Source of the DNA: JALQTD01 sp965657495
GTDB taxonomy: Bacteria > Bacteroidota > Bacteroidia > Flavobacteriales_D > Sanyastnellaceae
Direction: 5' to 3'
DNA: 6,175 bases
Assembly (NCBI GenBank): GCA_965657495.1
Contig: CBFHPD010000173.1
Coordinates: forward strand, 1-6,175
Below, in pieces: positions 1 through 5,706 of the stretch; the first letter of the stretch is position 1; the number at the start of each line of letters is the position of its first letter. Under the pieces are notes generated by a model. That model saw only the letters and a list, made by a program, of their open reading frames with translations, had not been told where the DNA came from and searched no databases. The position numbers and the translations under genes are program-made.

Positions 1-1407
1 CCCGATCAGCGCACCTTTGACCCGCTAGCACCCTGCGTGGTCCGGAGTGAAGCCGATGCGCAGGCCCACCTCGAACAGGGCGGGTGCCTCATCCTGTTCC
101 CCGCGGGGAACATCAGCCGCCTGAGCCGGGACTTGAAAACGGTGGTGGACGGCCGGTGGTCGAACGCATTGGCCTCGCTGCAAGCGAATACGGGGGCGGC
201 CGTGCTCCCCCTCTACATCGACGGCCAAAGCGTGGACCTGATGCGGCTGTTCGAGGCCGTCCATCCCGGCTTAAAAAGGCTCCCTGTGATCCACAAACCC
301 TTGCGCAAGAGGCGGCTGAAACACGGTCAACGCATCATCCGCGTCAGCATGGGCACCCCACTCAAGCCGGGGAACGTCGCCGAATTCGAACACCCCAGCC
401 AAATCACCCGATTCTACCGGGCGAAAACGTATGCCCTCGCCTCGTCTGTGCGCGTCCAGCGCGCTTGGTTCGTGCAATCCCGCCGACGCGCCCCGCAGGT
501 GGCCCCGTTGGTCGCAGCCATTGCGCCGGAGGACTTGCGCTCCGAGCTCGCGCAGTTGCCCGAATCGGCGCTGCTGTTCGCGCAAAGTGGGTTCCGTTGC
601 TACCTCGCTCAGCACGAACACATTCCGCTGATGATGCAGGAAATCGGCCGCCTCCGCGAGGCCACTTTCCGGGCGGTGGGCGAAGGCACGAACCACGCGA
701 CCGACCTCGATGAATTTGACCTCCATTACCACCATTTGTTTCTGTGGGATGAAAGCGCTCAGGCCCTCGCCGGTGCTTATCGCATGGGGTTTGGCGCCCA
801 AATCATGGAGCTCTTCGGCAAGCGCGGTTTCTACACCTCGACCCTCTTCCGGTTCCGCCGCGCATTCCGCCCCGTACTCGAGCAGTCCATCGAACTCGGA
901 CGCTCCTTCGTCCCGGTGGCCTACCAGAAGCACCGGATGCCGCTTTTCTTGCTGTGGAAGGGCGTGTTGTCGCAACTCGTCACCCATCCCCAAGGCCGCT
1001 ACGTGCTGGGGCCGGTCACCATTTCGAACCAGTACAACCCCCTTTCGAAGCTGTTGATGACCCATTACATTCACCGCAACAGCGTGCGGGATGCGCTTTC
1101 GGATGCGGTCCAGCCGCGCCGGCCTTTCCGCCCGAAGGTGGTCAACGGGCGCAAACAGGACCTCGAAGCGCTGCTGTCTGCCGTCGGGCGGGACATCCGG
1201 GAACTCGACCGGGTGGTGGCGGACATCGAGCCGGATGGGGCGAAAGTGCCGGTGCTGTTGAAACGGTATTTGGCCCAAAACGCGCGCATCCTGGCTTTCA
1301 ACCACGACCCCAAATTCAACGACGCGCTCGACGGATTCATGGTCCTCGACCTCAACGACCTGCCGGCCGAGACCGTTGCCAACCTCCAGCGGGAATTCGC
1401 TTCGTGA
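1..1407 (+). CDS. OlsF-like fused lysophospholipid acyltransferase / GNAT N-acyltransferase (5' end outside window)
   Basis: The frame is open from base 1 and ends at TGA 1405-1407, so 468 C-terminal residues are visible. The GTG at 37 is only an internal codon. Residues 33-40 read FPAGNISR, matching PlsC acyltransferase motif III (FPEGTRS type), followed at about 65-75 by GAAVLPLYIDG, in the place of motif IV. The catalytic HX4D motif must lie upstream of the window. From about residue 195 a second domain resembles OlsB/hemolysin-type GNAT N-acyltransferases: an IGRLREATFRAVGEG segment, then LFLWDE, AGAYRMG, and VPVAYQKHRMPLFLLWKG with YVLGPVTISNQY. Known OlsF proteins join an O-acyltransferase and an N-acyltransferase to make ornithine lipids, and related enzymes make glycine lipids. 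Membrane-associated aminolipid synthesis is therefore the likely role; the amino acid acylated cannot be read from the sequence. No transmembrane segment is evident in the visible part. Confidence 0.88.
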   Translation, partial: PDQRTFDPLAPCVVRSEADAQAHLEQGGCLILFPAGNISRLSRDLKTVVDGRWSNALASLQANTGAAVLPLYIDGQSVDLMRLFEAVHPGLKRLPVIHKPLRKRRLKHGQRIIRVSMGTPLKPGNVAEFEHPSQITRFYRAKTYALASSVRVQRAWFVQSRRRAPQVAPLVAAIAPEDLRSELAQLPESALLFAQSGFRCYLAQHEHIPLMMQEIGRLREATFRAVGEGTNHATDLDEFDLHYHHLFLWDESAQALAGAYRMGFGAQIMELFGKRGFYTSTLFRFRRAFRPVLEQSIELGRSFVPVAYQKHRMPLFLLWKGVLSQLVTHPQGRYVLGPVTISNQYNPLSKLLMTHYIHRNSVRDALSDAVQPRRPFRPKVVNGRKQDLEALLSAVGRDIRELDRVVADIEPDGAKVPVLLKRYLAQNARILAFNHDPKFNDALDGFMVLDLNDLPAETVANLQREFAS

Positions 1408-1423
1408 CGCCGTAAATTCGGCG
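1408..1423 (+). promoter_or_regulatory. Possible -7 promoter box inside a small hairpin, just before the peptidase start
   Basis: The 17-bp spacer between the acyltransferase stop and the peptidase ATG contains CGCCG (1408-1412) and CGGCG (1419-1423), a perfect 5-bp inverted repeat around TAAATT. TAAATTCG (1413-1420) is one base off the Bacteroidota -7 consensus TAnnTTTG and ends 4 nt before ATG 1425, so a transcript started here would be nearly leaderless. I see no TTG at the usual 17-23 nt upstream, so the promoter reading is weak. The stem is too short, and lacks a T-tract, to be a convincing terminator. Confidence 0.35.
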
Positions 1424-1424
1424 C

Positions 1425-2798
1425 ATGACCAGACTCCTCCTGATTGTTTTGGGGCTGCTGGCGAGCGGCGTGCTCCCTGCCCAGTGGACCGATGACCAGC
1501 AAGCGCGTGCCGCGGCCGTGTTCGCAGAAGCGCTCGGCAACGGCGAATGCTACGAGCGCCTGCGCGAACTGACGAAGGGCATCGGGCACCGGCTGAGCGG
1601 GTCGCCGGAGGCCGATGCCGCGATGGATTGGGGGGCGGAAGTGCTCGCGGCCAACGGGGCGGACGACGTCTTTGTGATGCCGGTGGAGGTCCCCGCGTGG
1701 ACCCGCGGCACGTTCTGCGAGGCGCGGTGCGGGGACCTGCCGCTGCGGGTGACGGCCCTCGGCGGATCGGACCCCACGCCGGGTGACAGCGCCCTCTCAG
1801 CGCCCTGCCTCGTGGTGCGGGGCATCGAGGAGCTCGAAGCGCTGCCCCGCGAAGCCACGGAAGGCCGCATCATCCTGTTTAACCGGCCGATGGACCCGCT
1901 GCTCATCAACACCGGGTCGGCTTATGGCGGGGCCGTGGATCAACGGGGCCAGGGCGCGGTGGCGGCGGCTCGGGCGGGCGGTGTGGCGGCCTTGGTGCGG
2001 AGCATGACCCACGCTTACGACACCGTTCCGCACACCGGAGCGATGTACTACGTGGACAGCGTGCCGCGGGTGCCGGCAGCGGCCATTTCGACGGTCGATG
2101 CCCGGGCGCTCGCCCAGCACGTGGCGGACCACCCGGAGGCGGAAGTCACGTTGGCCATGGACTGCCGGGATTTGGGCGTGAAACAGCAAGGCAATGTCAT
2201 CGGCGTCCTGCAAGGCAGCGAATTTCCAGGCCAAATCATCGCCCTCGGCGGTCACCTCGATTCCTGGGACATCGGCGAAGGCGCACACGACGACGGGGCC
2301 GGCGTGGTGCATACGCTCGAAGCGCTGCGCCTGTTGAAGGCCATCGGCTACCAACCCCGGCACACCTTGCATTTCGTGCTGTTCATCAACGAGGAAAACG
2401 GCAACCGGGGCGGCAAAGCGTATGCGGAGTGGGCGATGAACAACCCCATGGGCCTCCGCGTGGTGGGCGCCATGGAATCGGACGCGGGCGGGCTCGTGCC
2501 GCGGGGATTCAGCATGGACGCGGAACCGGCGCACGTGGAGTGGTTGCAGTCCCAGCTGCCGATGATGGAACCTTATGGGCTCAACAGCTCGCGGAACGGC
2601 TGGGCCGGGGTGGACATTTCACCGTTGAAGGAGCAGCCGGAGCGGCCGTTGCTCATCGGGCTGATGCCGGATGGACAGCGCTACTTCGACTACCACCACA
2701 GCGCCCGCGACGTGTTCGAAAACGTGCACAAGCGGGAGCTTGAACTGGGGGCGGCATCCTGCGCCTTGATGATTATGATGCTGGATCAGCACTTGTGA
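1425..2798 (+). CDS. Secreted M28 family metallopeptidase, carboxypeptidase Q type
   Basis: A 457-residue protein that probably acts outside the cytoplasm, hydrolysing small peptides with a dinuclear zinc centre. Residues 1-19 form a short signal peptide (hydrophobic LLLIVLGLLASGV, possible cleavage after LPA). About 120-255 is a PA-like inserted domain; YGGAVDQRGQGAVAAARAGG and the following PHTG closely resemble human carboxypeptidase Q. The catalytic core starts near 255. Its expected metal and catalytic residues are all present: H277 and D279 (HLDSWD), D289 (AHDDGAG), catalytic E323 with ligand E324 (NEENGN), D353 (ESDAGG) and H425 (YHHSARD). The length is normal for the family. ATG 1425 is chosen because the signal peptide follows at once; there is no clear Shine-Dalgarno sequence. 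It follows the acyltransferase by 17 bp and could be co-transcribed or use the box at 1413. Exact substrate is unknown; aminopeptidase activity is an alternative. Confidence 0.92.
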   Translation: MTRLLLIVLGLLASGVLPAQWTDDQQARAAAVFAEALGNGECYERLRELTKGIGHRLSGSPEADAAMDWGAEVLAANGADDVFVMPVEVPAWTRGTFCEARCGDLPLRVTALGGSDPTPGDSALSAPCLVVRGIEELEALPREATEGRIILFNRPMDPLLINTGSAYGGAVDQRGQGAVAAARAGGVAALVRSMTHAYDTVPHTGAMYYVDSVPRVPAAAISTVDARALAQHVADHPEAEVTLAMDCRDLGVKQQGNVIGVLQGSEFPGQIIALGGHLDSWDIGEGAHDDGAGVVHTLEALRLLKAIGYQPRHTLHFVLFINEENGNRGGKAYAEWAMNNPMGLRVVGAMESDAGGLVPRGFSMDAEPAHVEWLQSQLPMMEPYGLNSSRNGWAGVDISPLKEQPERPLLIGLMPDGQRYFDYHHSARDVFENVHKRELELGAASCALMIMMLDQHL

Positions 2799-3690
2799 GG
2801 GCGTGGGGGATTTGGCCCACCACCTCCAAGGCCAAAGCCGGGTCGTCCGAAATGAGCCCGTCCACCCCCCAGTCCAACAGCTCCTGCATCCGCGCGCGAT
2901 CGTTCACGGTCCAAGGCACCACCCGCACGCCCAAGGCCTGCGCCCGCTGCACCTCCTCAGGCGACAACAGCACGTGGTGCGGCGAATACACATCCGGACG
3001 GAACGTCAAGCACGCCAAGGCCTCCAAGACCGACTTCTCGTCCTCCATCAACCACGCCGTCTGCACCCCGGCGTCCGCGGCGTGGACGCGTTCCAGCACG
3101 TCCGCCGAGAAGGATTGCACCGTGGTCCAGGGCGCAATGCCGCAGCGGCGGATGGCCCCGAGCACGGCCGCTGCCGCCACTTCAGCCTCCGGTGCGTGGA
3201 GGCCGACCCAAGCGGCTTCGTGCTTGATTTCAATGTTGAACCCCACGCCGGTGTGCCCCGCCTCCTGCAACGCGCTCACCAACTGATCCAACGTGGGCTT
3301 GAAGGTCGGTGCAGGGTGCTGGTTCGGAAAACGCGGATGGCCCCACGAACCGCAATCACAGGCCTGAATCGCTGCAAGCGCCATGGGGTACAAGCTCACG
3401 TGCCCGTTCTCGCCCATGCGGCAAATCTCCGGGTTGAACCACGGCTCGTGGCTGATGACCACCTCCCCTGCAGCCGTCACCACCACGTCCAATTCCAACG
3501 TGGACACGCCGATTTCCGCGGCATACAAGAAGCCGGGCAGGCTGTTTTCTGGATGCACCGCGCGCGCTCCCCGATGGCCTTGCACATCGACGATTCGCGG
3601 AGGGGCGCTGCATTGAATGAGGGCAATCATGGCGAGCACTGATGCGTACAAATGAACACCAGGAGTGCGAAAAAAAGGAGCGTGTTTCAT
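2773..3690 (-). CDS. Exported glycerophosphodiester phosphodiesterase family protein
   Basis: A 305-residue GDPD-fold enzyme expected to split glycerophosphodiesters, the deacylated products of phospholipids, into glycerol 3-phosphate and an alcohol. Residues 13-26 are hydrophobic and look like an export signal. C27 follows LIQ, so a lipoprotein box is possible but the Q at -1 is not canonical. The TIM-barrel signature is complete: HRGAR with H39 and R40, PENS at 47-50, ELD with E66 and D68, SHEPW with H81, EIK with E154 and K156, and PWTVND at 259-264. H39 and H81 are the expected general acid/base pair; E66, D68 and E154 the expected metal ligands. It is the third gene of a minus-strand operon, 10 bp after the large PH-domain gene. 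Its tail overlaps the convergent peptidase gene by 26 bp (TAA at 2775-2773). ATG 3690 is preceded by an A-rich stretch rather than a Shine-Dalgarno. A substrate other than glycerophosphodiesters is possible. Confidence 0.93.
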   Translation of the reverse strand: MKHAPFFRTPGVHLYASVLAMIALIQCSAPPRIVDVQGHRGARAVHPENSLPGFLYAAEIGVSTLELDVVVTAAGEVVISHEPWFNPEICRMGENGHVSLYPMALAAIQACDCGSWGHPRFPNQHPAPTFKPTLDQLVSALQEAGHTGVGFNIEIKHEAAWVGLHAPEAEVAAAAVLGAIRRCGIAPWTTVQSFSADVLERVHAADAGVQTAWLMEDEKSVLEALACLTFRPDVYSPHHVLLSPEEVQRAQALGVRVVPWTVNDRARMQELLDWGVDGLISDDPALALEVVGQIPHALTSADPAS

Positions 3691-3708
3691 GGGATTTTTT
3701 TCACATCC
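3663..3708 (-). promoter_or_regulatory. Inverted repeat that would place the phosphodiesterase start codon in a hairpin loop
   Basis: On the coding (minus) strand an A7 run at 3701-3695 faces a T7 run at 3676-3670. The pairing continues outward through G3702-C3669, a U3703-G3668 wobble, G3704-C3667 and U3705-A3666, giving 11 consecutive pairs. After one mismatch, 3707-3708 can pair with 3664-3663. The 18-nt loop (3694-3677) holds ATG 3690-3688, and the upstream stop codon TGA 3703-3701 lies in the stem. The pairing is read directly from sequence. That it controls translation of the third gene relative to the PH-domain genes is inference; most pairs are A-U, so stability is modest. Confidence 0.35.
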
Positions 3709-5143
3709 ACGGTTGGGTGGATCGTTCGGTTTCGTGCAGCAGGAAATCGACGAATTGCCGGGCCTCTTGCTCGGGCAAGAAGCGCAGCCGCAGGTTACCG
3801 GCCGCGGTGTAGATTTGGACGTGGGCGATGTGCCGGTGGGCGTGCCAGAACGATTGGCGCAGCCCCACCCGTTGCACCTGATGCACTTGGGTCATGGTGC
3901 AGGTCCGTTTCCACCAACCGCTGTAGACGGCCAAATCCGATTGCGTATACCGCACAAAATGCCCCGCCGCCCTGCGCCGCGCCATCCACGCCCCAGCGCC
4001 GAGCACCACCACCGGCCATCCCCACCACGCGCCCGAAGCGAGCAGCGCGCCCGCCGGCAGCCACCAGCGGAGCCACAACACCCACGCGTACGCCGGAACG
4101 GGCCGGAGCCGCTTGGGCAAATCCCCTCGCCATTGGGGGAACAACAGGCCGTTGAGCCGGTCGCGCATCGCCGGGGTGACCCCGGTGATGTCCAGTCCTT
4201 CTTTCGCCGCTTCGGTTCCGCCTGCGCGGGCCTGCGCCCAGTGCACACGGGTGAAACCCAAGGCCCGGGTCAGCGGCGTGGAAACCCATTTCACGGTCTG
4301 GATCTTCGTCCGGTGGATGGTGAAGGCCACGCGCTTGAGCAGGCCGGATTGCAGCAGGAATTGCCCGGATTGGGTTTGGTCCAAACGCAAGCCAAAGAAC
4401 CGCACGACCACCACCACCACCGAGGATGCCACCCCGAGCATCCCCACCGCCACCAGCGCCGGCAACCACAACACCACCACCAGCAATGAAAGCAAGGCCC
4501 ACACCCACGTCGGAATCGCCTCGACCCACGCCTCCACCAAGCCGTCGACCTGCCCCAAGATAGAGAGCGGCAGGGCCACCACGAGCAAGCCGTTGCGCAG
4601 GTGATTCGACCCCAACGCAATCCGCAGCAGGTCCCGCATCCCCAACTCAAGCAGCGGCTCCGGCTCCGCCTCCTCCGCGCCCCCTTGGCTGCTCGCCAGC
4701 GCCACCTGCAACTCCTGCGCAAACGCCATCCGCAAAGCGCGCAACTCCAGTTCGTTGCCCTTTGATCCGGCGGTGTCCACGGAAAGCCCGGTAAGCCCCA
4801 ACGCCCGCTGCAACGGGTTGCGCTTCAGGTGAACCGCCTGCACCCGATCCAGCGGGATGATGGTCCGGCTGCGTTGGAACACCCCTTTGCGGACGTGCAA
4901 ACTCCCGCCCCGCAAGCGGAAACCAAACCGCAGGTATTGCGCCACCGAGAACACCCCCACCACCGCCAGCAGCACCGCCACGCCGAGCAACGCCCACTTC
5001 ACGGCTTCCGCCCCTTGCGACCACAAGGTGAACACGAGGAGCCAAAGGGACTTGGCCACGTTCCAGAGGTTGCGCGCCCCCATCACGATGATGCCCAGCG
5101 GATGCTGGCGTTGCCACGCGCTGAAGTCAGTGGGCTGCCCCAT
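3701..5143 (-). CDS. Large PH domain-containing membrane protein (YdbT-like, bPH_2/DUF304 repeats)
   Basis: A 480-residue polytopic membrane protein close in size and design to Bacillus YdbT. Hydrophobic stretches lie near residues 30-41, 48-68, 184-198, 211-247 (probably two helices) and 350-388 (probably two), separated by bacterial PH-like modules at about 71-150, 249-335 and 395-470. The repeated signature of a basic strand followed by I/V-P/H-x-x-[RK]-[VI]-Q is visible as TIIPLDRVQAVHLKRNPLQRALG (92-114, the best copy), TIHRTKIQTVKW and TMTQVHQVQRVGL. Residues 242-247 are six valines, coded by a GTG-rich tract inside a membrane segment. The start at 5143 overlaps the end of the small PH gene by 17 bp, suggesting translational coupling. 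The family has no known enzyme activity. In Bacillus, YdbS/YdbT have been linked to resistance to an antimicrobial peptide; the same role here is only a suggestion. The division into three modules is inferred by eye. Confidence 0.88.
   Translation of the reverse strand: MGQPTDFSAWQRQHPLGIIVMGARNLWNVAKSLWLLVFTLWSQGAEAVKWALLGVAVLLAVVGVFSVAQYLRFGFRLRGGSLHVRKGVFQRSRTIIPLDRVQAVHLKRNPLQRALGLTGLSVDTAGSKGNELELRALRMAFAQELQVALASSQGGAEEAEPEPLLELGMRDLLRIALGSNHLRNGLLVVALPLSILGQVDGLVEAWVEAIPTWVWALLSLLVVVLWLPALVAVGMLGVASSVVVVVVRFFGLRLDQTQSGQFLLQSGLLKRVAFTIHRTKIQTVKWVSTPLTRALGFTRVHWAQARAGGTEAAKEGLDITGVTPAMRDRLNGLLFPQWRGDLPKRLRPVPAYAWVLWLRWWLPAGALLASGAWWGWPVVVLGAGAWMARRRAAGHFVRYTQSDLAVYSGWWKRTCTMTQVHQVQRVGLRQSFWHAHRHIAHVQIYTAAGNLRLRFLPEQEARQFVDFLLHETERSTQPWM
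4407..4421. repeat. Short (ACC)5 trinucleotide tract inside the large PH-domain gene
   Basis: Five tandem ACC units on the plus strand, read as GTG codons on the coding strand, give most of a six-valine run (residues 242-247) in a predicted membrane helix. Any change in unit number would keep the frame and only lengthen or shorten the helix. It is probably compositional rather than regulatory. Confidence 0.5.
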
Positions 5144-5642
5144 GGCTGATGAGGATGGACCGGATGGATTGGGCGCGTTGGTCTTCCAAACCGGGGATGC
5201 TCAAATTCGCCCCAGCACTACCTGCCGTGTAAATCCGTAGCGTGCTGATGCCCAACCACCGGTCGAGGGGACCGCGGAAGATTTCGCTGTGCTGCACCCG
5301 TGCCATGGGCACCGTGACCCGGACGCGGAAGAGCCACCCCGATTGGAACGTCACATCGTGTTGACGCACGAGATAGCCCTGGTACTTGAAGCCCACATGC
5401 GCCACGACCAGCCACAATCCCGCTATCCCCAAGGCCATCCCCCATCCGGCCAACAGGCCCCAATTGGGCACCGGCTGCCCCCACCACCGCAGCAAAGCCG
5501 GAACGCTCCCGACGACCAACAACAAGGCGCTGCCTACCGCCGCGGTCAGCAGGCGTTTTTTGTAATAAGCGCGAGAGAGCGGCTCCAACGTCCCGACGGG
5601 GAGCACGGGAAACGCCTCGGGTGGCAGCACATCGTTTTGCAT
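5127..5642 (-). CDS. Small PH domain-containing membrane protein (YdbS-like, bPH_2/DUF304)
   Basis: A 171-residue protein, close to the size of Bacillus YdbS. Two hydrophobic helices (about residues 31-51 and 62-82) are followed by one bacterial PH-like domain at about 85-165. That domain has the family hallmarks VPMARVQHSEIFRGPLDRWLG (111-131, ending at G131), then STLRIYTAG and a SIPGL strand. It is the first gene of the minus-strand operon and its last codons overlap the start of the large PH gene (5127-5143). I take ATG 5642 as the start: MQNDVLPPEAFPVLPVGTLEPLSRAYYKKR looks like the family N-terminus. The frame stays open back to ATG 5819, but that extension is Cys-rich, unlike the family, and would run over the divergent glycosyltransferase gene. 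ATG 5678 is a possible alternative adding 12 residues. A weak -7-like TATCTTGCG lies at 5657-5649. Small and large PH proteins probably act together in the membrane, as YdbS and YdbT are thought to do. Confidence 0.85.
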   Translation of the reverse strand: MQNDVLPPEAFPVLPVGTLEPLSRAYYKKRLLTAAVGSALLLVVGSVPALLRWWGQPVPNWGLLAGWGMALGIAGLWLVVAHVGFKYQGYLVRQHDVTFQSGWLFRVRVTVPMARVQHSEIFRGPLDRWLGISTLRIYTAGSAGANLSIPGLEDQRAQSIRSILISHGAAH

Positions 5643-5664
5643 TTGCTTCGCAAGATACGTGCCG

Positions 5665-5695
5665 TTGAATCGAAACATGCGCCGGTTTAAATTCG
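5665..5695 (+). promoter_or_regulatory. Candidate Bacteroidota-type promoter for the divergent glycosyltransferase gene
   Basis: TTG at 5665-5667 and TAAATTCG at 5688-5695 are separated by 20 nt, which fits the Bacteroidota -33/-7 arrangement (TTG, 17-23 nt, TAnnTTTG) with one mismatch in the -7 box. The box ends 11 nt before ATG 5707, predicting a very short leader. It lies in the 64-bp gap (5643-5706) between the divergent small PH gene and the glycosyltransferase, so both promoters must share this space. A TTTAAA palindrome at 5686-5691 overlaps the box. Confidence 0.45.
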
Positions 5696-5706
5696 TACCG
5701 CAGGTC

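Noticed and set aside
271..1305. A 344-codon open frame on the minus strand opposite the acyltransferase.
   Set aside because: It is antisense to a gene with clear domain motifs; its translation shows no recognisable pattern and high GC alone makes such frames common.
1408..1423. The CGCCG/CGGCG inverted repeat as a rho-independent terminator after the acyltransferase gene.
   Set aside because: Only 5 bp of stem and no T-tract after it, with a start codon 2 nt downstream.
2803..3642. A 279-codon plus-strand frame opposite the phosphodiesterase, rich in His and Arg.
   Set aside because: The composition is typical of the complement of GC-rich coding DNA; the minus strand carries the full GDPD signature.
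4407..4421. The ACC tandem repeat as a CRISPR-like or regulatory repeat.
   Set aside because: It is a 15-bp codon-level repeat inside a coding membrane helix, with no spacers or second array.
3665..4489. A 274-codon plus-strand frame with His/Pro/Gln-rich runs opposite the large PH gene.
   Set aside because: The His runs come from the complement of valine codons (GTG) in membrane segments; no domain is visible.
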